Shown here piece by piece: positions 9,800 to 19,827 of a stretch of DNA of 31,558 nt. Under the pieces are notes generated by a model, which did no database searches, had not been told where the DNA came from, and saw nothing but the letters and a program-made list of their open reading frames with translations. A program made the position numbers and the translations under genes. The stretch lies in assembly GCA_003427395.1 (NCBI GenBank), contig BFEA01000739.1, forward strand, positions 497,273 to 528,830, in the 5' to 3' direction. This stretch comes from Chara braunii (taxonomy: Eukaryota > Streptophyta > Charophyceae > Charales > Characeae). Position 1 is the first letter of the stretch. Each line of letters starts with the position of its first letter.

Positions 9800-11194
9800 C
9801 TGGTTTTGCCAGTGCTTTGGGGCCTACTCAGTTACAATACCGGACCCTCTTTTGGCAAACCATTTAAAAATCAACAGCAAACCCAGGCCTGCACAGATTG
9901 AAAAGTTGGGCCTAGTACGCCTACTAGGCCACAACTACTCTAATAGACAAATGCATTTGATAATTTTTATTTACAAAAATATCCTCTTTCCGAGTTTTTG
10001 TTTTTTCATACTTTCTTTATCCCAGATACATTTCCCTAATACAGGGGAAACTACCCTTCATCCCGATCCTTTTTTTTATAAACCGCCACCACCTCCGATC
10101 CTGTTTTTGTTGAACCTGAATTTCAATGTGCACCGAGTTTTGCCGAGCCTGGGTCCCATTGTATTTTCTTTTCGGGTACTCACGACAGTTACATCCAAAA
10201 AAGTTGAAGACGGAAAAAAAAAAAGACGAAAAAAGAAGAAGAAGAAGATGCAATGAACCTAGATCGTGAAGACACTTGTCAACAATGCAACCCCAGATGA
10301 ATATAAACCTGCTGATGATTATCATTAATTAGAATCGTGTCCAGATAGAATGAGATGGGAGAATCATACACGAACGAAGGAGAGAGGAGGGAAATTAGAC
10401 AAAGAAGAGGAATAAGTCCAATGCCCACTTCTACTTTGGGCTCCCTCCTCAATCACCACCTCAAATAATCAATAGTCTGAACGCATATCAATGTCGACCT
10501 CAAGATAACCAGGTACGTATCCACAATTATCCCATAGTCATGATCTCCTCCTAAGTGACGATGAATCAGTACAGCAGTATCAATAGATAGAACACGTGGC
10601 AGCGGTCACGTCAACATCAACGTGTGGCAGCTGCCACGTCAGCATGCCTTGAAGACAATAGCCAGCCAACCATTATGCCGAGCCAGCAGCGCGTCGCCGT
10701 AATCTCTCAAGTGCCAGCACAAAAGCCAGCGTCCACCTGCGTCGCAGCGTCGAGCTAGCATCGTGTCGTCAACGTGTGAAGTCAGCATTGACGCAAGACT
10801 GAATGAATCCCAAAGTCAGGAAGTCGGCGCTTAAGTAGCGTTGACGCGGGGTCAGGACCCCGGATGCCACATCCCTCAGCCATCCAGAACTCAATGCAAA
10901 TATCGGTCCAGATTGACCTGAAACCGAATTCCTTTTGGCCTTGATGTTGTCTGGGTACCTACGCACAACAAGTGAGTGTATCCGACCAAGGGCATGGGCG
11001 CGATACCTTTGACCTGACAGTTGGCTTAGACTTTTGATTTTCCCACGGGCAGTGTGTGGTCACACTGCCTGGCGCAGGCCGAGTTTGCCCTGCATCGTCT
11101 GGGTTCCGTTTCGAGGGCCCAGACTGCTACAGAACACGGGTTACTGCATTCCTACCGACCCATTTTCAAGTTCCATCACAGAAATAATTAAGAC
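9800..11194 (-). repeat. probable 3' flank and LTR remains of a chromovirus, not bounded
   Basis: This lies downstream, on the minus strand, of the chromodomain-like pol tail at 11195-11514, where a 3' untranslated region and 3' LTR are expected. No gene is seen. It contains an A-rich/GA tract (about 10215-10250) and a 14-bp perfect palindrome GTGGCAGCTGCCAC near 10623-10636 between two ACGTGGC/GCCACGT elements of G-box type. LTR borders could not be set. Plus-strand open frames here have A/T-rich, low-complexity products. Confidence 0.4.
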
Positions 11195-11514
11195 TTAAGA
11201 CTTTAACCCACGTTCATATGCAGACATAATATCAGGAGCAGTTTCAAGTAGTTCTCGTTTACTGAACCATTTGTCCTCAGATAGTGCCTGAGATTTAAAA
11301 CGTACCTTGAGCTACTTCTGAGGTCGTCCACGTCCACCTGTAGAAAAGTACCCATGTTCTATGATTCTGTCTACCTCATATCCGCTATCCATGTCTGGTG
11401 GAATCATAGAAGATTTGTGTGGGAACTCATTTCCTTCTACATAGGGTAACAATTTGGATGCGTGAAAGACAGGATACGTTTTGAGATGAGGGGGAATATC
11501 AACTCAATAAGACG
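11195..11514 (-). pseudogene. pol: chromovirus pol C-terminus with chromodomain-like tail
   Basis: Read on the minus strand from the edge of the 11516 repeat, the frame gives DIPPHLKTYPVFHASKLLPY, the conserved end of plant gypsy integrase. A spacer follows, then a chromodomain-like module: YEVDRIIEHG, then RGRPQK, an in-frame TAG at 11312-11314, then KVRFKSQALSEDKWFSKREL and a stop at 11195. Chromodomains at this place define chromoviruses and guide integration to marked chromatin. The aromatic and acidic positions expected of a chromodomain (YEV..I...; W near the end) are visible. About eight extra bases near 11504-11511 break the frame, and everything upstream is replaced by the TGTAGGG repeat. 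Confidence 0.8.
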
Positions 11515-11515
11515 G

Positions 11516-12573
11516 TGTAGGGCCAAACCCCGGTAGACTTTCGAGCCTTAGTCGACCCCACTGCGGGTCCCAGTTGGCTCCGCCCGCCCACGCTCATGCT
11601 TAGGGCGCGGGTCGTTCGTCCCACGGTCCACCCCCACCTAGTGCTTTGAGATAGATGGGGGTGGGCCATCACGCGAGAGAGCTTTGACATTGGGGATGTA
11701 ACTCAGCCCTCACGCCGGGTGGTAGTCTCGCTGGTCATTCCCCAGCGCTGATTTTTTTTATTCTTGGGTCCAGCGGTTCTTTGAGAGTTTTCTTCTCTTG
11801 TGTGCAGGCTAAGCATCATCCTTGGCCGCGCATCATTTCCTTAAGCATTGCAATTCTATGGCGTCATCGGGGCGCGACGATGCCGTCCTCCCCCTCGCCT
11901 CTACGCACTCATCGAGTCTCATGCACCTCATCCATCATTGTTGACGCAGGCCCCTTAGTCTTTTCGGGGCCTTTAGATGCATGCACGGCAACCTCACATT
12001 TCACTTAGCAAGATTGCACTTCATTCTCTCATTTACACTCTAAGTCTCAAATGCAGAGGTCATCCCGTAGCCCCTTCGGCCCCCTCTTCCCTTTTTCTTT
12101 GCCGCCCGGTCTCTCCCGGCCCTATCCCGCTCAAGGCATCCCTAGCCTTTACTTACCTGCACAATCCCACACAAGGCCAAAAACCAATACAATCCCACAT
12201 TGGGGGTCAACACATAGCCCTTCCCACATGCCTATCTTTCCTTGTTCTTTGGGTGCTCTTTGTTCCCTCTCTTTTGTTCAATCAGCCCATCCTCTTCTCA
12301 TAGGCATGCAGTCGGGGAAATGGTTGAGTCAAACTCACCTTGCTTTAACTTATACTTTCTCCCGGATTCCTCCTTCTCCCACCTTTTTTTTCAAACGTCC
12401 TTTTCTTTGCCTTCTTGGCGGCACAAGGGGCCGGCTACCCTTCCCTTGCCCTCTTTTTCCACCAAATGAGGCCTAATTTCTTTTACCGTTCGCTCCGTGG
12501 TAATGTAACAAGTGAGGGATGAGGGGTTAGTCATATGCCAAGTGAGGGGAAGGGAGAGAGAGGGCAAGATGAA

Positions 12574-12612
<39 letters not shown>

Positions 12613-12669
12613 TGAGAAAGGGAGCGAGAGAGAGAAAGAGAAGGAAACCTCTTGTCCTAATCAAATCAT
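11516..12669 (+). repeat. TGTAGGG-family repeat, copy B
   Basis: Begins TGTAGGGCC exactly where the chromovirus pol relic is cut. It aligns collinearly with 29971 to about 31306. Shared landmarks are the CACCCCCACCTAGTGCTTTG segment (near 11633), CATTGGGGATGTA, GGTTGAGTCAAACT near 12323, GGCACAAGGG near 12419, GAGGGGAAGGG near 12545, a GA microsatellite and a closing CCTAATC. Roughly 80 percent identity near the terminus, lower further in. No coding potential. The right border is estimated where similarity ends. No target-site duplication was found. Confidence 0.75.
12578..12609. repeat. (GA)n microsatellite inside copy B
   Basis: About 16 GA dinucleotides, followed by imperfect GA-rich DNA. 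The corresponding place in copy C holds a longer GA run, so this microsatellite is an inherited part of the repeat family that changes length. Confidence 0.9.
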
Positions 12670-12774
12670 CTTTCCGTTGTAGCAGCCAAATGTCGGTCAC
12701 CAATCCCATAGTAGCATCAGCCAAATGTCGGTCACCCATCTTATAGTGAAAGAGCCCCCAAGTGTGAAACGGAT

Positions 12775-14393
12775 CACTACCATACACATGAACTTGACAA
12801 AGTGAAGCTTGAACTAACTAAAGCATATGCACATGAGTGAAAGAGCAACCAAGTATTAATCCGAACACTACAACACACACGAACTTGACAATGTGAAGAT
12901 TGAATTAACAAAGGCACATGCACATGGAGGAAAGAGCAACTAAGTATGAACCGGAACACTACCACACACACGAACTTGACAATGTGAAGATTGAACTAAC
13001 AAAGGCACACTCGCATGGAGAAAAGAGCAACTAAGGATGAACCGGAACACTACCATACACATGAACTTGACAATGTGAAGATTGAACTAACAAAGGCACA
13101 TGCACATGGAGGAAAGAGCAACTAAGTATGAACCGGAACACTACCATACACATGAACTTGACAAAGTGAAGCTTGAACTAGTGGAACACATTCACGTGAG
13201 TAGAAGAGCAACCAAGTGTGAACCGGAACATCAACACATGCTTGAACTTGACAAGGAACCAGTGGAACACATTCACATGGGTAGAAGAACAACTAAGTGT
13301 GAATCGGAACATCAGCACACGCTTGAACTTGACAAAGTGAAGATTGAACTAGTGGAACACATTTCCATGAGTAGAAGAGCAACTAAGTGTAAACCGGAAC
13401 ATCAACACATGCTTGAACTTGACAAAGAACTAGTGGAACTCATTACATGAGTAGAAGACAAACTAGGTGTGAACTGAAACATCAACACATGCTTGAACTT
13501 GACAAAGTGAAGCTAGAACTAGTGAATACACATGCACATGGAAAAAAGAACAACTAAGTGTGAATCGGAACACCACAACTCACATGAACTCGACAAAGTG
13601 AAGGTTGAACTAGCGAAAGCACATGCACATGGAGGAAAGAACCAAGTATGAACCGGAACACTACAACTCACATGAACTTGATAAAGTGAGGCTAGAACTA
13701 GCGAAAGCACATGCACGTGGAGGAAAGAACAACCAAGTATAAACCGGAACACTACAACTCACATGAACTTGACAAGGCGAAGCTAGAACTCATGAAAGCA
13801 CTTGCACATGGAGGAAAGAGCAACTAAGTATGAATCGGAACATTACAACTCACACGAACTTGACAAAGTGAAGTTAGAACTAGTGAAAGCATAGGCACAT
13901 GGAGGAAGGAACAACTAAGTATGAACCGAGACACTACAATTCACATGAACTTGACAATGTGAAGCTACAACTAGTGAAAGCACATAAACATGGAAGAAAG
14001 AGCAACTAAGTATGAATCGGAACACTACAACTCACACGAACTTGACAAAGTGAAGTTAAAACTAGTGAAAGCACATGCACATGGAGGAATGAACAATCAA
14101 GTATGAACCGGAACACTACAACTCACATGAGCTTGACGAAGTAAAGCTAGAACTAGTGAAAGCACATGCACATGGAGGAATGAGCAACCAAATATAAACC
14201 GGAACACTACAACTGACATGAACTTGACAAAGTGAAGCTAGAACTAGTGAAAGCACATGCACATGGAGGAATGAGCAACCAAGTTTTGAACCGGAACACT
14301 ACAACTCACATGAACTTGACAAAGCGAAGTTAGAACTAGTGAAAGCACATGCACATGGAGGAATGAACAACCAAGTGTGAATTGAAACACCAT
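12775..14393. repeat. 91-bp satellite array, subfamily 1 (~18 copies)
   Basis: The landmark GAACTTGACA recurs at 12790, 12881, 12972, 13063, 13154 and 13244, a period of 90-91 bp, and continues to about 14390. The monomer includes GGAAAGAGCAACTAAGTATG, ACCGGAACACTAC and GAACTAGTGAAAGCACATGC. Between about 13150 and 13450 the monomers are shorter or rearranged, which leaves a 116-codon open frame with repeated peptide units. I read that as a by-product of the array. The monomers are purine-rich on the plus strand. Confidence 0.9.
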
Positions 14394-14665
14394 CATGTGA
14401 GAGTTGAGTCGTGCATGTGAGTGAGACTTACTCAAACACATGGTTATGGCTCATGAATTCAACCATGCATGAAATGGAATGTCATTGTGTGAGAGTTGAG
14501 CCATGCATGTGAGTGAGACTTGCTCAAACACATGCTTATGGCTCATGAATTCAACCAAGCATGAAACAGAATATCATTGTGTGAGAGTTGAGTCATGCAT
14601 GTGAGTGAAATTTGCTCAAACACATGCTTATGGCTCACGAACTTAACCAAGCATGAAACGGAATG
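14394..14665. repeat. 92-bp satellite array, subfamily 2 (3 copies)
   Basis: TGTGAGAGTTGAG recurs at 14395, 14487 and 14580. The monomer continues with ATGCATGTGAGTGAGACTT, GCTCAAACACATG and GGCTCATGAATTCAACCA. Its sequence differs from the flanking arrays but the period matches theirs and the junctions have no spacer. Confidence 0.85.
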
Positions 14666-15448
14666 TCCTCTACTACTATGTGAGTGGAAAGCACAAGCTA
14701 GGCTAGTTTAAAACACAAGCCTTCAGCATCAGATCACCCATGGAAGAATCGGAGCATTACCTACTACTATGTGAGTGAAAAGCAAAGAGTTAGAGTAGGC
14801 CAAATCATGAGTTTTGATCACGAGATCACTCATGGAAGAATTGGAGCATTACCTACTACTATGTGAGCAAAAGGCAAGAGTTAGAGTAGACCAAATCACA
14901 AGTTTTGAGCATGAGATCATTCATGGAAGAATCGGAGCACTAACTACTACTATGTGAGTGAAAAGCAAGAGTTAGAATAGGCCAAATCACAAGTTTTTAG
15001 CATGAGATCATCCATGGAAGAATCGGAGCACTACCAACTACTATGTGAGTGAAAAAGCAAGAGTTTGAGAAGACCAAATCACAAGTTTTGAGCATGAGAT
15101 CATCCATGGAAGAATCGGAGCACTACCTACTACTATGTGAGTGAAAAGCAAAAGTTTGAGTAGATCAAATCACAAGTTTTGAGCATGAGCGAAAAGCAAG
15201 AGTTTGAGTAGACCAAAGAATCAGAGCACTACCTACTATTATGTGAGTGAAAAGCAAAAGTTTGAGTAGACCAAGTCACAAGTTTTGAGCATGAGATCAC
15301 CCATGGAAGAATCGGAGCACTACCTACTACTATGTGAGTGAAAAGCAAGAGTTTGAATAGACCAAATCTCAAGTTTTGAGCATGAGATCATCCATGGAAG
15401 AATCGGAGCACTACCTACTACTATGTGAGTGAAAAGCAAGAGTTAGAG
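14666..15448. repeat. 91-bp satellite array, subfamily 3 (~9 copies)
   Basis: CTACTACTATGTGAG recurs at 14670, 14761, 14853 and 14944 and onward to about 15418. The monomer contains AAAGCAAGAGTT, GACCAAATCACAAGTTTTGA, GCATGAGATCATCCATGG and AAGAATCGGAGCACTAC. One shortened or rearranged copy lies near 15180-15240. Confidence 0.9.
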
Positions 15449-15459
15449 TAGCCTTTAGG

Positions 15460-15710
15460 AAGGATGAGGAGGAGAAGAAGAGGAAGAAGAGGAAGAAGAA
15501 GAAGAAGAAGATGGAGAAGAAGAAAAAAAGGAGGGAGAAAAAGAAGAAAGGAAAGAAGAAGAAGGAGAAGAAGAAGAAAAAGAAGAAAAAGAAGATGAAG
15601 AAGGAACAAAAGCAGAAGAAGAATGAAAAAGAGGAAGACGAAGAAGAGGGAGATGAAGAAGAAGAACAAGAACAAGAACAAGAAGAACAAGAAGGAGAGG
15701 GAGAAGATTC
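15460..15710. repeat. 250-bp purine (GAA/GGA) tract
   Basis: Almost every base on the plus strand is A or G, in GAA, GGA and AAG triplets. All frames are open and encode Lys/Glu-rich (plus) or Ser/Phe/Leu-rich (minus) low-complexity peptides, so none should be called as a gene. Such tracts can form triplex structures. It marks the point where strand composition flips from purine-rich to pyrimidine-rich. Confidence 0.9.
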
Positions 15711-16290
15711 TTCTTCCTTCCACTCACCTTCTTGAAGTCTTGGAGATGGAGCCTCAACCTTGATGAAGCTTCTTCCTCCTTGCACAAATGCCTCCTTGGC
15801 TATGACTCCCTTCTTCCTCAAGCCCCTTTCCTCCCTCTCTCACACTACCCAAGCTATGGCAAGCTCCTCCCACTATGGCTATGGAGTCCTCCCCTCTAGG
15901 AGGGCTAATGGGACTCCCTCTAGCCTCTCTCTCTTCCTCACACCCTCGGGGGCAATGGCAAATCACCTCCCTAGTGCCAGCCTCACTTCCACCAACCTCT
16001 AGAGCTCTCTCCCCTTGCTCATAGTATCCTCTAAGCTCCCAAAACTGGCATGGGTTCCCCTCTCCTCTCTCCAAGTGAAAGAGTGTTCCTACGAGCTCAC
16101 TTGGGCAGCATGGGCACTCCTCATGCAATTGTGAATGTGGCGGACTGAATTCCCAGCTTATGTAGGCTAAAACCAGCAGTCCGGCCAACCCATGGGCCTC
16201 CCCATGTGCGTTGAGGTGAACCGAGGTACCCCCAAGGCAAAATTCCCCCACTAGGCCCTTCCGGAGGTACCCGGACCTCATTTTGGCCAA
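15711..16290. other. pyrimidine-rich gene-free stretch
   Basis: A minus-strand frame of 180 codons covers 15754-16296. Its product shows no domain I know and it sits in biased sequence, so I do not call it. The inverted pair CGGACTG (16141-16147) and CAGTCCG (16177-16183) belongs to the dyad series described for 16.1-18.7 kb. Confidence 0.4.
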
Positions 16291-16296
16291 GTACAT

Positions 16297-16329
16297 GCAG
16301 TCCGAGTGGTTGGTACCAACTCGGATTGC
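16297..16329. repeat. dyad: GCAGTCCGAGT ... ACTCGGATTGC
   Basis: Eleven-base arms (16297-16307 and 16319-16329) pair at ten positions, with the twelfth-order palindrome GTTGGTACCAAC at the centre. First strong member of the CAGTCCG dyad series. Confidence 0.75.
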
Positions 16330-16508
16330 CTCTCGGTCTCCCTCAACCTCCTTTTCACTTCCAAAATGCTGCCCCCTTGGATCCTAATGCCCAAAGGGCA
16401 GCCTCACTTGAGAGAAAAAGGCCTAGTGGGCCTTTTCTCGATTTTTTCAGTTTCTACACCATTTTTGGTAGGCCGAGGTATTTTCCCATGCCTCGGTGTT
16501 GTTTCAGC

Positions 16509-16531
16509 CTTGGATCTGGCTGAGATCCAAG
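16509..16531. repeat. hairpin CTTGGATCT-GGCTG-AGATCCAAG
   Basis: Perfect nine-base arms around a five-base loop. Its sequence is unrelated to the CAGTCCG dyads but it lies in the same interval. Confidence 0.7.
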
Positions 16532-16844
16532 ACCAGCAATATTCCGAGCTACCCCCAAGTAGCCCTTGCTTCAAATTTGGGCCCCAAAGTTCTATTTTTC
16601 AACTTTTGGTGCATTCGGCTCTCTTTTTCAGCCAAATGCACATTTTTGTCTCTTTCCTCCTTTTGTTTCTTTCCATTTTGGGCTGCCATCTCATTCCGGA
16701 GGTAGCCGTTTTGAGCTGGCCTACAAAAAACGGCTAGTTCCTCTCCACCATAAAATATGATCTCAGATCCATGGCCCAAAAAAAAAACGGTCATCTCCCA
16801 TTTGCATTCTCTCTTATTTTCCCCTTTTTAATTCAGATTTCGTG

Positions 16845-16871
16845 GAGATATGGCCCCAAGGGCCATATCTC
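16845..16871. repeat. perfect 12-bp stem, 3-base loop
   Basis: GAGATATGGCCC, loop CAA, GGGCCATATCTC. The stem has no mismatch. It lies in non-coding DNA between two dyads of the CAGTCCG series. Confidence 0.8.
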
Positions 16872-17049
16872 TGCAATCCAGATTGCCCTCCTGCATTCTA
16901 GGAGGGATGAGGTCACAGTTGGGGCCTGCCAGTCCCTACTGTGCAGGTCCCAATAAGCCGGCTCATTCTCCTCCACTCTTTTTTTCCCTTTGTCTCATTC
17001 TCCCTCCATTTTCTCTCATTTTTCTTTCTTTTTCTTTTATTTAAGTCGT

Positions 17050-17550
17050 GACAAGTGTCAAGCAGCTATCCACCTTCTTTCTAGGCCTTGGGGCCTCATT
17101 CATGGCTAGATTCATGGCTGGTACTTGGACGTTATATCTCGGATTACAATAATGGCACCCCCATGCTCCTAGAGGGGTCCATTTCGCCTCCGTTAGTCCC
17201 AATTTTTAGCCCCCTTGCTTTGATTTTCTTAGGACAACCTTTTTCTCATGTTGAGCCTCTTAAGGCTCTATTTTCTCATGCCTAGCTAATCCGAGATATC
17301 TCGGACTGCTGGGCAGCACTCCCAACACCATTATTTCACTCTCTTTTCTCTCATGACTCTCCCACTTGCCCCTACTAGTGCACTAGTCGTGCTAATATTT
17401 TCCACCGTCTAGATCCTCGATCTCGACGGTGCCATTTACTTGTGCGATTATTTCTTGTGTTGGCTCATGGTTCCCTTGGGACATCTCAAGTCCCCACCAC
17501 TTTCCTCCGTACTAGTTCCATTTTTTTGTCCCGTCGGTAGTCCCGTCGAC
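17050..17550 (+). repeat. 1.39-kb-spaced direct repeat, left copy
   Basis: Collinear with 18440-18920. Matching landmarks are CAAGTGTCAAG (17052 and 18444), the TTATATCTCGGA dyad side (17132 and 18525), the ATCCGAGAT dyad (17289 and 18682), GTGCTAATATTTT (17389 and 18774), the following dyad-like GATCTCGA segment and a CCCC-CAC stretch. Offsets of 1385-1393 throughout show one ancestral duplication, now strongly diverged. It could be an old LTR pair or a large tandem duplication. Confidence 0.65.
17291..17304. repeat. perfect palindrome CCGAGATATCTCGG
   Basis: Fourteen-base perfect palindrome, flanked by AAT on the left and ACTGC on the right, so it is also a member of the CAGTCCG dyad series. 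Confidence 0.75.
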
Positions 17551-17821
17551 GCGTGTCCCGTTTTTTGACTTTTATTATTTGGGTCCACTTGGTCCCCGAC
17601 AACATCCCGGACGGTGTCCCATTTTTATTTTGGGACCCCATTGCCCTTGGTGGTTCCAACATCTCTCCCTTAGGTGCCACATGTGTGCCGAATTTTCTCA
17701 GTCGTGATATCTCATCTCACGGTTGCTGTTTACCGTTTTTATTTGCCCCATGCCGAAATCAGTTCTTCCTAGCCTTTTGGGCTTGTCGTGGCTTATTTTC
17801 CCTTAGCCTAGGCATCCTCAT

Positions 17822-18110
17822 GCAGTCCGTTATTTCTCGGACTGCATTCAAGGCCATTTCCCTAGTCCCACAACCCGACAACTTGCCCCATGCTAGAAGA
17901 AAATAAAGCGTTTGATTTCTAAGTGCATTCGGGCTCAATATTGGCTCAGGATGTTTTCCCTTCCCCATACAGTCCGTTGCACTCGGACTGCAATAAGGGT
18001 CAATTCCCTAGCCCCAATGCTCCACAACTAACCTTTTCTTGAAAGAAAAAGAAACGGCCAACTCCCAAGTGCATCCGGACTCAATTTTGGCTCCGGATGC
18101 ACCTAAAACA
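17822..18110. repeat. two ~148-bp units, each starting with a CAGTCCG dyad
   Basis: Unit one starts at the dyad GCAGTCCG (17822-17829) / CGGACTGC (17838-17845). Unit two starts at CAGTCCG (17970-17976) / CGGACTG (17984-17990). Each unit continues with TTCCCTAG, a C/A-rich part, GAAAA-AAA, AAGTGCAT-CGG-CTCAAT-TTGGCTC and GGATG. The units are diverged but collinear. A weaker third dyad at 18132-18150 falls one period later. Confidence 0.7.
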
Positions 18111-18158
18111 TGTGTTTCTCCTCCCCCACGTAATCCGTTATTTTTCGATTGCATGGGG

Positions 18159-18205
18159 CCTTGATTTTCTTTGATTTTCTCTGCAAAAAGCAAAGAAAAT
18201 CAAGG
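18159..18205. repeat. perfect 15-bp stem-loop
   Basis: CCTTGATTTTCTTTG (18159-18173) pairs perfectly with CAAAGAAAATCAAGG (18191-18205) across a 17-base loop. No coding frame is associated. Confidence 0.75.
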
Positions 18206-18439
18206 TCCATTGCAACCGCCATATTCCAGAATGAATCTGGTCACGGATGTATCTCCCTAAGTAGTCATTTTTCACCGTTAAGGCCATTTTCTCTTTTCTT
18301 TTCTTTTCTCTCGTCTTTTCTTTTCTTTTTCCTCCTTTCTTGGACAGTAGGGACCGTGACGACCAACTCACTCACTCCCTCTCACTCTTTTTGTCTTATT
18401 TTCCCACATTTTTTTTTATTTTCTTTCTTTTTTCTTAGC

Positions 18440-18920
18440 ATGCCAAGTGTCAAGTGGTCGTTAAGGCCCTTTTCTAGGCCCTTCCTCTTAGGTTTGGCCC
18501 TTCCTATGCCCAAGGTGCAGTCCGTTATATCTCGGACTGCAATAATGGCCTTCCCATGCCCATGGGAGCTTCCCTTTTCCTCTATTCTTTTCCCATAGTG
18601 GCCCCTCCTACTCCGACTTTCTCCCGGAGGCCTATTTTTCTCATGGGGTCTCTTTTGACTCCATTTTCTTGAGCGAGGCTGATCCGAGATTTTGCGGATT
18701 GCTCCCATGCCTCCCACTTCAAGTTTCTTTACTTTTTCTTTTCCTTTCGGCCTTCCCGTTTGCTGCACTAGCGGTGCTAATATTTTTTGTCGTCAAGATC
18801 TCGATCTTGACCTTGTACCTTGTCTTAATTAATTTTTCCTCATGCGGTGCCGCCGTTTCCTCTTGAGACCTTCACATGTCCCCGCCACTCGTCCCGGCGG
18901 TGGTCCCCGACACTTCGTCC
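18440..18920 (+). repeat. 1.39-kb-spaced direct repeat, right copy
   Basis: Partner of 17050-17550. It contains the best-formed dyad of the series, GCAGTCCG (18517-18524) with CGGACTGC (18533-18540) around TTATATCT, and a weaker one at 18681-18702 (ATCCGAGATTTTGCGGATTGC). Confidence 0.65.
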
Positions 18921-19025
18921 CGCCGGTGGTCTCCGACACTTTGTCCCACCGGTGGTCCCCGACACTTTGTCCCGCCGGTGGTCCCCGACACTTAGTCCCA
19001 CCGGTGGTTCCCGACCTATTTTGTC
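18896..19025. repeat. 26-bp minisatellite, ~5 copies
   Basis: GGTGGTCCCCGACACTT followed by a GTCCC(G/A)CC block repeats about five times with point changes. It starts inside the end of the right direct repeat. A shorter GTCCCGTCGGTAGTCCCGTCG run at 17537-17558 is its likely counterpart next to the left copy. Confidence 0.8.
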
Positions 19026-19827
19026 CCGGATACCATTATTTTTACTTAGTCCTACGTGGCCCCTGGTGCCTCTCCCCAAGGTGTCTCACGTTCCTTGGGT
19101 GTTTGCCGCCCCACGGTGACCCCTCTCCCTTGTCTTTCTTGCGCCTTGCACGTGCCGGTTTCCTTGGTCGCAGGGGCTCCGCCCCGAGGTCCTCGCTAGC
19201 TGTCACGAGTGGCCCCCACGTTGGGCCCTTAGTTTCTAGCGCCCCACGACCACTGGGGCCGTCCATCTCTCGGCCGACCCATTCTCTCGTCGTCTGTCGT
19301 GCCGCATTTTGTGAGTTGACGGCCCCCTTGGCCTTAGTCATGCCGGATTCCAGTGACCCTCCTGGCCTCGTGCTATGCCCCTACGTGCCCATATCCTTGC
19401 GCTAACTTGCTTGTCGTTGCTGATTCTTTCCCCGACGGTTCCCGACCCAGGGCATCATTCTTTCCAATGGCCTAGTCCCTTGTCTTTTTTCTCTCTTACT
19501 TCCTTACTCCAGATTTCTCTGTCGTGCACAATCTGGCTATATACAGTCTCTCGAGTGGCGGGATGTTATTCGGGACCCACCAGTCCCGACACATTCCCCC
19601 CACTCATTCGCGATGTCCTCATCGCGCACCAATCTTCTGTCAGCGGGTGTCTGGGGGGATAGATGGACGGAGGAGGTGAGGAGAGACGTGATGGGTAGTT
19701 AGTTTGCCAAGGTCCTTTTTGTTTTTTCCTTGTTTTTCTTTCCTAGGATCTCTTCTAGTCTCTGCTCCTTGGGGCAGAGAGAGGTGTGTAGGGTTCAATC
19801 TTTCTTTGTCCTTCATGCTGGCTATGT
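19026..19827. other. gene-free, CT-rich stretch with a small dyad
   Basis: No domain in any frame. CGCGATGTCCTCATCGCG at about 19609-19626 is a dyad. With the preceding CACATTCCCCCCACTCATT it resembles 21330-21364 (CACATCTTTCCCCCATTC then GTGATGTCCCCATCAC). Read on the minus strand, both places have a G-rich purine run after the dyad, which could be a polypurine tract at a 3' LTR border. This is weak evidence. Confidence 0.35.

Noticed and set aside
13100-13450. 116-codon frame with 30-residue repeats (HELDKVKLELVEHIH type)
   Set aside because: It is part of the 91-bp satellite, open only where monomer length happens to be a multiple of three. The same unit is frame-shifted elsewhere in the array.
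12775-15448. CRISPR-like array
   Set aside because: Whole monomers repeat without unique spacers between short conserved repeats, and the context is eukaryotic.
15411-15821. Low-complexity Lys/Glu or Phe/Ser/Leu frames over the purine tract
   Set aside because: All six frames are open because the DNA is nearly pure purine on one strand. No start context or domain.
15754-16296. 180-codon minus-strand frame
   Set aside because: Gly/Glu-rich product without a recognisable domain in skewed sequence next to a purine tract. It overlaps a dyad of the repeat series.
19023-19045. Primer-binding-site look-alike TGGTATCCGGGAC on the minus strand
   Set aside because: Matches the methionine-type site for only eight bases and has no LTR end beside it.
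18842-19405. 187-codon plus-strand frame
   Set aside because: Begins in the 26-bp minisatellite and continues in C-rich DNA. The composition explains the openness and no motif is present.
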